Source of the DNA: Candidatus Avelusimicrobium ruminicola
GTDB lineage: Bacteria > Elusimicrobiota > Elusimicrobia > Elusimicrobiales > Elusimicrobiaceae
Direction of reading: 5' to 3'
Assembly: GCA_900319885.1 (NCBI GenBank)
Contig: ONQH01000088.1
Location: forward strand, 1 to 6,631
Length of the DNA: 6,631 bases
Shown here in pieces: positions 1 through 5,416 of the stretch (positions are counted from its first letter, which is position 1; each line of letters opens with the position of its first letter). Below the pieces are notes generated by a model, which saw only the letters and a program-made list of their open reading frames with translations, searched no databases and had not been told where the DNA came from. Both the position numbers and the translations under genes were made by a program.

Positions 1-10
1 GCGAGGTAAA

Positions 11-706
11 ATGAAAAACGCTTCCAAAATGCCTGCCGTAAATGGTAAAATATCTATTGCGCCATCTATTCTGTCTGCGGACTTATGTCACCTGGGGCAG
101 GATGTGGCCCGCGTGGCTAGTGCCGGGGCCGATTGGTTGCATGTAGATATTATGGACGGGCATTTTGTACCGAATTTAAGTTTCGGCCCTGCCCTAGTGC
201 GTTCTTTGAAAGCAAATACAGATTTACCGTTAGACGTGCATTTGATGGTAACAAATCCCCGCAACTTTATTGAGCCGTTTGCAAAGGCCGGCGCGGACTT
301 GTTAACTATTCACGTAGAGTCGCAAGATGATACGATTCAAACCCTAAAAGCAATTGCCGATTTAGGGATAAAGACGGGCGTATCTATTAAACCTGATACT
401 AACCCCGACGTGTTAAAACCGTTAACGGATTATATTGATTTGGTATTAGTAATGACGGTGTACCCCGGCTTTGGTGGCCAGGCTTTTTTGGAAAAATCCC
501 CCGCTCAAATCCAGGCAGTACGTAGTATTATTCAATCTTCCGGCAAATCCATTTGGCTGGAAGTAGATGGTGGCATCAATGCAACCACCGCTCCCGTGGC
601 TATCCAAGCCGGAGCCGATGCGTTGGTAGCCGGTAATGCAATTTTTTCGGCCGCAGACCCTGAATTGGCCCTCAAGCAAATTAAACAGGCAAGCCCGGAA
701 ATTTAA
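11..706 (+). CDS. rpe: Ribulose-phosphate 3-epimerase
   Basis: Interconverts D-ribulose 5-phosphate and D-xylulose 5-phosphate in the cytosolic pentose phosphate pathway. The 231-residue product is a complete (beta/alpha)8 barrel of the Rpe family. Visible signatures are APSILSADL (17-25), the metal-binding and catalytic segment HVDIMDGHFVPN (His44, Asp46), DVHLMV (His77), the phosphate-loop segment PGFGGQ (152-157), EVDGGI with the second catalytic Asp186, and the phosphate-binding GNAIF (208-212). It is about 6-10 residues longer at the N-terminus than E. coli Rpe. An internal Met7 (base 29) is an alternative start, but only the ATG at 11 has a purine-rich GAGGT just upstream (3-7, short spacing). 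The start overlaps a possible upstream stop (ATGA, 11-14), so it may be translationally coupled to a gene outside the window. It leads the rpsP-khpA-trmD-rplS cluster, with 44 nt before rpsP. Function is secure; the start is fairly secure. Confidence 0.96.
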   Translation: MKNASKMPAVNGKISIAPSILSADLCHLGQDVARVASAGADWLHVDIMDGHFVPNLSFGPALVRSLKANTDLPLDVHLMVTNPRNFIEPFAKAGADLLTIHVESQDDTIQTLKAIADLGIKTGVSIKPDTNPDVLKPLTDYIDLVLVMTVYPGFGGQAFLEKSPAQIQAVRSIIQSSGKSIWLEVDGGINATTAPVAIQAGADALVAGNAIFSAADPELALKQIKQASPEI

Positions 707-708
707 TA

Positions 709-728
709 GTTTTTACCTCGGTAAAAAC
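709..728. repeat. Perfect inverted repeat between rpe and rpsP
   Basis: GTTTTTACC (709-717) and GGTAAAAAC (720-728) are perfect 9-bp inverted arms around a 2-nt centre, starting 2 nt after the rpe stop codon. In RNA this folds as a hairpin with a small CUCG-like loop. There is no T-run after it on the plus strand, so it is not a classic terminator. It could be a 3'-end or processing hairpin, an attenuator that separates rpe from rpsP expression, or a protein-binding palindrome. The symmetry is seen directly; any role is inference. Confidence 0.55.
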
Positions 729-750
729 AAAATACATAAGGAGACATACA

Positions 751-999
751 ATGGCAGTAGTAATTAGATTACAAAGAGTTGGCAAAAAAGCCCAGCCTCA
801 ATACAGAGTCGTGGCGATTGAAAAGAAATCCGCCGTGGGCAGTGAAGCCAAAGAAGTGCTCGGCCAATACAATCCTTGCAATCCTGAAGCAAATCAGCAA
901 GTAAAATTGAATATGCCGCGCGTAGAATACTGGATGAAAGTGGGTGCTAAACCCTCTCAAACAGTTGCCAGCTTAATCAAAAAAGCCAGCGCGAAATAA
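751..999 (+). CDS. rpsP: 30S ribosomal protein S16
   Basis: Small-subunit ribosomal protein that binds 16S rRNA and assists 30S assembly. The 82-residue product has the S16 opening VVIRLQRVGKKAQPQYRVV, followed by the family's YNP element (residues 40-42) and the VEYWMKVGAKPSQTV segment before a lysine-rich end. The length is normal for bacterial S16. A strong Shine-Dalgarno AAGGAGA (738-744) sits 6 nt before the ATG, which fixes the start. It is followed 14 nt later by khpA, the order common in bacterial rpsP operons. Confidence 0.98.
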   Translation: MAVVIRLQRVGKKAQPQYRVVAIEKKSAVGSEAKEVLGQYNPCNPEANQQVKLNMPRVEYWMKVGAKPSQTVASLIKKASAK

Positions 1000-1013
1000 C
1001 CCAGAGGTGCGCT

Positions 1014-1247
1014 ATGAAAGAATTAGCCACCCTGCTCTTAAAATCACTTTCTTCCACGCCTGATAACGTGGTAGTAAATGAAACCGTAGAAGAGAATCGG
1101 GTTTTCTTATCCACGCAAGTGGACGCCGCTGACAAAGGCAAAGTAATTGGCAAGGATGGTTGTATCATTAAAGCAGTACGCACGGTACTTACCGCCGCAG
1201 CGACCAACCAAGACAAAAAAGTTACTTTGAAGTTGGAAGATAAATGA
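1014..1247 (+). CDS. khpA: KH-domain RNA-binding protein KhpA (YlqC family)
   Basis: Small cytoplasmic RNA-binding protein with a single KH domain. In other bacteria KhpA partners KhpB/EloR and binds many RNAs, with effects on cell size and division (family knowledge). The 77 residues carry the RNA-gripping GxxG loop as GKDG (46-49) inside VIGKDGCIIKAVRTVL, preceded by the beta-strand pair and followed by a final strand ending VTLKLEDK. Shine-Dalgarno AGAGGTG (1003-1009) lies 4 nt before the ATG. Its stop overlaps the trmD start (ATGA, 1244-1247), implying translational coupling. In many bacteria rimM sits between khpA and trmD; here there is no room for it. Confidence 0.93.
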   Translation: MKELATLLLKSLSSTPDNVVVNETVEENRVFLSTQVDAADKGKVIGKDGCIIKAVRTVLTAAATNQDKKVTLKLEDK

Positions 1248-1750
1248 AAATTGACGTTATCACTGCCTTTGGCGATATGGTAGACCAAACGCTTAACCAA
1301 AGCATTGTTGGTCGGGCGCGCCAAGCAGGGATAATCAAACTGGGTACCTTAAGTCCGCGCGAATTTACCGCGGACAAACACAAAACGATTGATGACCGCC
1401 CGTATGGCGGTGGGCCCGGGATGTTAATGAAGGCAGAGCCTCTCTACCAAGCCATTAACAAACTGCGCAAAAAATCTTCGTTTGTGATTTTAACAAGTCC
1501 ACGCGGCCAAGTGTTTAACCAAGAATTGGCTAAAAAATTGGCTAAAAAACGACACCTCATTTTTGTGTGTGGACATTATGAAGGAATTGACGCCCGGATA
1601 TATCCAGAGGTGGATTTGGAAGTATCTCTAGGAGACTTTATCCTAACCGGCGGGGAATTAGCCGCGTGCGTGATGATTGACACCATTACGCGTCTTCAAA
1701 AGGGAACTTTCAAAAAGGCTGATGTAACATCATCAGAGTGGAAACCATAA
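1244..1750 (+). CDS. trmD: tRNA (guanine-N1)-methyltransferase TrmD, truncated by frameshift
   Basis: TrmD uses S-adenosylmethionine to make m1G37 in tRNAs, which prevents +1 frameshifting. The readable 168 residues hold the SPOUT (trefoil-knot) domain: DDRPYGGGPGML (50-61), SPRGQ (85-89), the knot CGHYEGIDAR (109-118) and SLGDFILTGGE (128-138), then Arg150, which aligns with E. coli Arg154. Typical TrmD is about 240-255 residues. Here the frame hits a stop after SSEWKP. Glu165 aligns with catalytic Asp169 of E. coli. The following loop (GLL..PHYTRP in other TrmDs) and the linker are absent, and the C-terminal tRNA-binding domain continues in another frame from 1737. The start overlaps the khpA stop, with GGAAG (1235-1239) as ribosome site. 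As written the protein would lack the part that builds the dimeric tRNA site and is probably inactive. Gene identity is certain; whether the lesion is biological is not. Confidence 0.9.
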   Translation: MKIDVITAFGDMVDQTLNQSIVGRARQAGIIKLGTLSPREFTADKHKTIDDRPYGGGPGMLMKAEPLYQAINKLRKKSSFVILTSPRGQVFNQELAKKLAKKRHLIFVCGHYEGIDARIYPEVDLEVSLGDFILTGGELAACVMIDTITRLQKGTFKKADVTSSEWKP

Positions 1751-1877
1751 AGAGATTGAAGCGTGGAGACACGAACAATCCTTAAAAATTACAAAGCAGT
1801 TTCGGCCTGATTTGCTTAGCGCCTCTCAACCAAAGCCAAAAGGCCAAACGAAGAAGAAAGTAATTCGGAGGAAGTAA
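1737..1877 (+). pseudogene. trmD: Out-of-frame C-terminal remnant of trmD
   Basis: Reading from AGT at 1737 gives SGNHKEIEAWRHEQSLK, then a KQFRPDLL segment and a basic tail ending RRK before TAA at 1875-1877. This matches the C-terminal domain of TrmD, where E. coli has SGNHAEIRRWRLKQSL and RRPELL. The frame is shifted relative to the N-terminal part, and this frame has a stop at 1725-1727, so it cannot be reached from further upstream. It has no start codon or ribosome site of its own. The intact gene would have ended 5 nt before rplS, with the rplS ribosome site inside its last codons. I infer a deletion of about 86 nt (if spacing was as in E. coli) at an AG microhomology at 1737-1738. Confidence 0.85.
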
Positions 1878-1882
1878 AATTT

Positions 1883-2278
1883 ATGAACATTAGTGACATC
1901 AAACACAACTTAAAAACCAACATCCCGGTTTTTAAAGCAGGCGATACGGTCCGCGTAAAAGTAAAAGTAGTAGAAGGCGATAACGAACGCTTGCAGGCTT
2001 TTGACGGCGTAGTAATCGCCCGCAAAGGCAGCGGCATTGGTGAAACCTTCACCGTACGCAAAATCTCCTTTGGGGTAGGCGTGGAACGTATTTTCCCGAT
2101 TCACTCCCCCCGCGTGGACAGCATTGAAGTGCTCAAAATTGGTAAAGTACGCCGTGCCAAACTGAACTACTTAACCAAACTCTCTGGTAAAGCTGCCCGC
2201 TTGCAAGAACTCAAAAAAACGACCGACGGTGCTAAAGAAGAAACTACTGAAGCAGCCCCGGCCGCCGAAGCTAAATAA
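1883..2278 (+). CDS. rplS: 50S ribosomal protein L19
   Basis: Large-subunit ribosomal protein located near the 30S-50S interface. The 131-residue product shows the L19 fold landmarks: [16 protein letters not shown] (17-32), the [23 protein letters not shown] block, the [13 protein letters not shown] block, and [13 protein letters not shown] near residues 86-98. L19 is usually about 115 residues; the extra 15-20 residues form an acidic, alanine-rich tail ([14 protein letters not shown]) with no recognised domain. The ATG at 1883 has GGAGG (1867-1871) at a rather long 11-nt distance, within the tail of the broken trmD. It is the last gene of the cluster, followed by a strong terminator. Confidence 0.97.
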   Translation: MNISDIKHNLKTNIPVFKAGDTVRVKVKVVEGDNERLQAFDGVVIARKGSGIGETFTVRKISFGVGVERIFPIHSPRVDSIEVLKIGKVRRAKLNYLTKLSGKAARLQELKKTTDGAKEETTEAAPAAEAK

Positions 2279-2304
2279 TTATTCCCTGAATAATTAGACT
2301 TTTG

Positions 2305-2339
2305 AAAAACACCCCGCACAAATTGTGCGGGGTGTTTTT
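2305..2339. terminator. Bidirectional intrinsic terminator between rplS and rimO
   Basis: Arms CACCCCGCACA (2310-2320) and TGTGCGGGGTG (2324-2334) form an 11-bp GC-rich stem with a 3-nt loop. It is flanked by AAAAA (2305-2309) and TTTTT (2335-2339). Because both sides carry the A/T tract, it can terminate the plus-strand rplS operon and the minus-strand ktrB-rimO transcript, whose rimO stop lies 18 nt away. Confidence 0.93.
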
Positions 2340-2356
2340 GTTGTGCTATATTAAAT

Positions 2357-3640
2357 TTATTTAATCGGCTCCAGCACGCGTTCGTACCCTTCGGCGTCCA
2401 CCACGCGTGCTTTGAAAATAGTCCCCACTTTGACCGGCTTGGTAAATGTTACTTTCCCGTCAATATCCGGCGCATCTTTGTACGTGCGGCCAAAGTCCGG
2501 CCCGTCCGCGATCGCTTCTAGCGTAGTGCCTAACAGGCGTTTATTGATTTTATCAATTACGCGGCTCTGTTCATACTCCAGTTCGGCAGCGCGCTCGTGC
2601 TTGACAGCGGCGGGAATTTGTTTCATCTCATAGGCGGCGGTGCCTTTCTCGCGGAAATACTCAAACACGCCCATGTTGTCAAATTCATACTCACGCACAA
2701 ATTTCTTTAGTTCGTTAAAATCTTTCTTCGTTTCTTGCGGAAAACCCACAATAAAGTTCGTACGCAGAGAAATATCCGGCACTTCTGTTTTGAGCATATC
2801 CAACGTACGACGTATTTGCGCGCTATCACAATGGCGGTTCATACGCTTAAGTACCGGGTCCGCAATATGCTGCAAAGGGATATCAATATAGTGAAAAATT
2901 TTATCGGTGCCGGCCATAAGGCGGGCGATTTCCTTCGTCACGCGGTGCGGATACCCGTACATAATGCGTAAACGGCCTAAACCTTTTAATTTGAGTAATT
3001 TCTCCAACAATTCCAAAAGCTGTGGTTTACCATATAAATCCATCCCGTAAGAGGTGGTATCTTGTGCAATTAACGAAATTTCCTGCACACCGTTTTCAAT
3101 CATCAGTTTGGCCTCGCGCACCACATCTGCCATCGGTTTAGAGCGGTATCTGCCCCGGATAAAGGGGATCGTGCAGTATGCACAACGATTATTACACCCA
3201 TCCGCCACTTTTAGGTAAGCGGTATGCGTGGCGGTAAGACTCATCTTATATTCAGGTAAATATAAAGACGTTGGCAAGGGCTCTAAAATCGTCCCTGTGT
3301 GCTTAAGAACACGCTCCGTGGCATCCTGGGCGGCAATAGAGAAAACCGTGTCAATTTGCGGAAATTCTTTGGCTACTTGTTCCTTAAAGCGTTCTACCAG
3401 ACAACCGGTCACCGCTACTTTTTTAACAATGCCCTTTTTTTTAAGTTCCAGTGCGTAGCGGATTTCTGCCTTGGCCTCTTTGACGGCCGAAGCGATAAAC
3501 CCGCAGGTATTGATGATAATCTCGTCAGCCTCTTGTGGGGTAAACACCATTTTATGGCCTTTAGCAAGCAGGCGCGCGGAAAACTCCTCACTGTTGGTGA
3601 GATTTTTGGGGCACCCTAGGCTAATTACATAAAATTTCAT
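2357..3640 (-). CDS. rimO: Ribosomal protein S12 methylthiotransferase RimO
   Basis: Radical-SAM enzyme that adds a methylthio group to a conserved aspartate of ribosomal protein S12 (Asp88/89 in E. coli numbering). Three parts are visible in the 427 residues. An N-terminal UPF0004 domain opens with SLGCPKNLTNSE and has auxiliary-cluster cysteines Cys10, Cys46 and Cys80. The radical-SAM core has CxxxCxxC at Cys149, Cys153 and Cys156 (DGCNNRCAYCTIPFIRG). A C-terminal TRAM domain spans roughly 365-427. The SLGCPKN opening points to RimO rather than MiaB, and the length is close to E. coli RimO (441). The ATG lies 3 nt after the ktrB stop, with only a weak GGCGG upstream, so it is probably coupled to ktrB. 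It ends just before the shared terminator. Confidence 0.95.
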   Translation of the reverse strand: MKFYVISLGCPKNLTNSEEFSARLLAKGHKMVFTPQEADEIIINTCGFIASAVKEAKAEIRYALELKKKGIVKKVAVTGCLVERFKEQVAKEFPQIDTVFSIAAQDATERVLKHTGTILEPLPTSLYLPEYKMSLTATHTAYLKVADGCNNRCAYCTIPFIRGRYRSKPMADVVREAKLMIENGVQEISLIAQDTTSYGMDLYGKPQLLELLEKLLKLKGLGRLRIMYGYPHRVTKEIARLMAGTDKIFHYIDIPLQHIADPVLKRMNRHCDSAQIRRTLDMLKTEVPDISLRTNFIVGFPQETKKDFNELKKFVREYEFDNMGVFEYFREKGTAAYEMKQIPAAVKHERAAELEYEQSRVIDKINKRLLGTTLEAIADGPDFGRTYKDAPDIDGKVTFTKPVKVGTIFKARVVDAEGYERVLEPIK

Positions 3641-3643
3641 ACA

Positions 3644-5020
3644 TTATACCGCCACATCTTCTTGAGATACCGGCTTAGGTTTATCGTCATCCTCGTCACT
3701 GGCGAGTACCGCCATACTAAAGGTAACTACGCCGATACGGCCTACAAGCATCGTAGCAATGATAATCAGTTTCCCCAGCACCGATAATTGCTCCGTCGTT
3801 CCGGCGGCAAAACCGGCGGTACTAAGTGCGGAGGCCGATTCAAACAGTAAGTTCAAAAAAGGCATTTTCTCCGTCCACGTAAGCAAAAACACACTGATAA
3901 ATAAAAATACCATATACAAAACTACCGTGGAAGTAGCCGAATACAGGCGTTGTATCGGGATACGGTGCGCCAAAAATTCTACCCGCGGATTAAGACGCAA
4001 GTGACTATACACAATGGCCACAACACTGGCAAAGGCGGTTGTTTTGATCCCCCCCGCTGTGCCGGAGGGAGAGCCGCCAATACACATAATCAGCAATAAA
4101 ATAAGTAAGGAACAGGACGATAGCGAACTGATGTCCGCGGTATTAAAGCCGGCCGTCGTAGAAGCACCCATGGTTTGGAAGAAAGCCTCCGCCAAACTTA
4201 AAGAGGGCGTGGTAACAAACAACGTAAACGTACCGAACGCCAACAGCGAAACCGTCATCAATATAATAATTTTGGTAGTGTAAGAAATTTCTTTTGTTTT
4301 ACGACGGACAAAGTTAAACACATCCGCCACTACAATAAAGCCCATAGAGCCCGACAAGGCCAGCAAGGACATTACAATATTGATTGTTTTACTATCCGTA
4401 AAATCAACCAGGCCGTTATTCCACAACGTATATCCCGCCGTACAAAAGGCACTTACACTGTGAAAAATACTATACCAGGCCGCACTTAGGATGGTATAGT
4501 CGTGATGGCGGAAATAATTAAATAAAAACACAATCCCAATACTCTCGGCAATCGTTGTAAACACAATGGCCGCCCACAAAAAGTCCGAAAGTTTTAGCGT
4601 ATTGGGCAATTTTACTTCCGCGGTGAGTGCATGTTCTTGGCTTTTACGCAAGCGGTGTTTTTGCGAGAGAGACAAAAACACGAAGGAGGAAAACGTCATG
4701 TACCCCACACCGCCGATTTGAATTAAAACCAGCACGACCAGTTTGCCCAAAAATGTGTACGAATCGGCAAAATTAACCGTCTGTAATCCAGCCGTGGAAA
4801 CAGCGGCTGCCGATGTAAAGAGATTATCCAAAAATCCTACGCCGCCGCGTGTCATAAACGGCAAAGACAATACAATCCACCCCAAGAAAGTGTAGACCAA
4901 AATCGTCTGAGCCACGTTTTGGTGAGGCGTTAAATGCAGGACAAACACAGCATATTTTTTCAAAGACACATGAATAATGTCTTTAATTTTATCTATGGTA
5001 GTTCGCAAATTTAAGGTCAT
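3644..5020 (-). CDS. ktrB: KtrB-type potassium uptake channel subunit (TrkH/KtrB family)
   Basis: Inner-membrane pore subunit of a Ktr/Trk potassium uptake system. Positions are from the ATG at 5020 (458 residues). Four pore repeats each carry a selectivity-filter glycine: STAGLQT (Gly78), FCTAGYT (Gly196), STTAGFN (Gly291) and LSTAGFA (Gly403). The flexible gate loop GGSPSGTAGGIKT (about 315-327) and the GRIG motif (427-430) resemble Bacillus KtrB. Many hydrophobic helices are evident, and the C-terminus is a short acidic tail (SDEDDDKPKP). KtrB needs a cytosolic RCK partner (KtrA/TrkA); none is encoded here. I choose the ATG at 5018-5020 over an upstream in-frame TTG at 5041 (7 residues longer). 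A perfect TATAAT lies 6 nt before the ATG, so a transcript from it would begin at about that codon and exclude the TTG. rimO follows 3 nt downstream. KtrB is preferred over TrkH by motifs and length. Confidence 0.9.
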   Translation of the reverse strand: MTLNLRTTIDKIKDIIHVSLKKYAVFVLHLTPHQNVAQTILVYTFLGWIVLSLPFMTRGGVGFLDNLFTSAAAVSTAGLQTVNFADSYTFLGKLVVLVLIQIGGVGYMTFSSFVFLSLSQKHRLRKSQEHALTAEVKLPNTLKLSDFLWAAIVFTTIAESIGIVFLFNYFRHHDYTILSAAWYSIFHSVSAFCTAGYTLWNNGLVDFTDSKTINIVMSLLALSGSMGFIVVADVFNFVRRKTKEISYTTKIIILMTVSLLAFGTFTLFVTTPSLSLAEAFFQTMGASTTAGFNTADISSLSSCSLLILLLIMCIGGSPSGTAGGIKTTAFASVVAIVYSHLRLNPRVEFLAHRIPIQRLYSATSTVVLYMVFLFISVFLLTWTEKMPFLNLLFESASALSTAGFAAGTTEQLSVLGKLIIIATMLVGRIGVVTFSMAVLASDEDDDKPKPVSQEDVAV

Positions 5021-5026
5021 ACTTAT

Positions 5027-5032
5027 ATTATA
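5027..5032 (-). promoter_or_regulatory. -10 box of ktrB promoter, predicted leaderless start
   Basis: The minus strand reads TATAAT, then ATAAGT, then the ktrB ATG. With the usual 6-7 nt from -10 to the transcription start, the mRNA would begin at or next to the start codon. No Shine-Dalgarno lies between them. The -35 region is weak: no good TTGACA match sits 16-18 nt upstream. Confidence 0.55.
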
Positions 5033-5104
5033 TAAAAGCAAAGCCCACTCTAACAGTGCAATAAAATAAATCAGCCCGGTGTTTTATAGCAGGAGGATAT
5101 CACT

Positions 5105-5356
5105 ATGAGACTTAAAATAGGAACACTTATAGTCTTAGCCGGACTTGTGGGCGGTTGCACCGCCACCATTACACCCCGCGGAGATATTTATACGGAGGCA
5201 CTCTTGCCCGCAGTCGTGGTAGAAAGTCCCCGTCCTGTATTTGTATCTAGGCATCATCCACCTATGCGGCCTAGGGGGCCTGTGGTATCGGGACGGTCTT
5301 TTCATAGACATCCCCCCAGAGGGCACGCATTTCATTACCATGGGCATAGACATTAA
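5105..5356 (+). CDS. Small lipoprotein with histidine-rich C-terminus
   Basis: I do not recognise a named family. The 83-residue product starts with a lipoprotein signal peptide (MRLKIGTLIVLAGLVGGC) with a VGGC lipobox and lipidated Cys18. Residue +2 is Thr rather than Asp, so by the E. coli sorting rule it would go to the outer membrane. The mature part of about 66 residues has a short hydrophobic patch (LLPAVVVESP) and then a Pro/Arg/His-rich region. Nine histidines occur from residue 50 on, including a terminal cluster HAFHYHGHRH. Such tails can bind Ni, Zn or Cu or act as disordered linkers; metal binding is inference. A perfect AGGAGG (5091-5096) 8 nt before the ATG fixes the start. It is divergent from ktrB across 84 nt, with no convincing promoter of its own (a weak TAAAAT at 5062-5067), and converges with the next gene. 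Confidence 0.8.
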   Translation: MRLKIGTLIVLAGLVGGCTATITPRGDIYTEALLPAVVVESPRPVFVSRHHPPMRPRGPVVSGRSFHRHPPRGHAFHYHGHRH

Positions 5357-5372
5357 CAATTAGCTCCCTACA

Positions 5373-5416
5373 GGACTAATAGTTTCTACTCCTCGGTAGT
5401 CCCCCTACTGAGGAGT
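5373..5416. terminator. Hairpin(s) between convergent genes, probable terminator
   Basis: Arms 5388-5399 (ACTCCTCGGTAG) and 5405-5416 (CTACTGAGGAGT) pair over 12 bp with one G-T wobble and a 5-nt loop. The stem covers the stop codon of the minus-strand membrane protein gene and lies 31 nt after the lipoprotein stop. A second, mutually exclusive 6-bp pairing exists between GGACTA (5373-5378) and TAGTCC (5397-5402). Neither side has a strong T-run, so termination efficiency is uncertain. Position and symmetry suggest a shared transcript end. Confidence 0.6.

Noticed and set aside
1..14. End of an upstream gene overlapping the rpe start (TGA at 12-14 or TAA at 7-9)
   Set aside because: Only 3-4 codons are visible and two frames give stops, so no gene can be supported. 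It is mentioned only as possible coupling.
977..1324. Antisense open frame of 115 codons across khpA and the trmD start
   Set aside because: It lies opposite confidently identified genes, has no recognisable domain or ribosome site, and is a shadow of their codon use.
1524..1549. 12-bp tandem repeat in trmD encoding LAKKLAKK
   Set aside because: The segment between SPRGQ and CGHYEG has the same residue count as in E. coli TrmD, so there is no net insertion. The repeat reflects Lys/Ala codons.
1720..1760. Programmed ribosomal frameshift in trmD
   Set aside because: There is no slippery heptamer at the junction, and a frameshift alone would not restore the missing 28 or so residues between the SPOUT and C-terminal domains. 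A deletion explains the data better.
3643..3648. TATAAT just before the rimO ATG
   Set aside because: It overlaps the ktrB stop codon and is only 2 nt from the ATG. Transcription would start inside rimO codons, so it cannot serve as a promoter for the full gene.
5062..5067. TAAAAT as -10 for the lipoprotein gene
   Set aside because: It is a plausible position, but there is no -35 match and an AT-rich spacer gives many such hexamers. Not strong enough to annotate.
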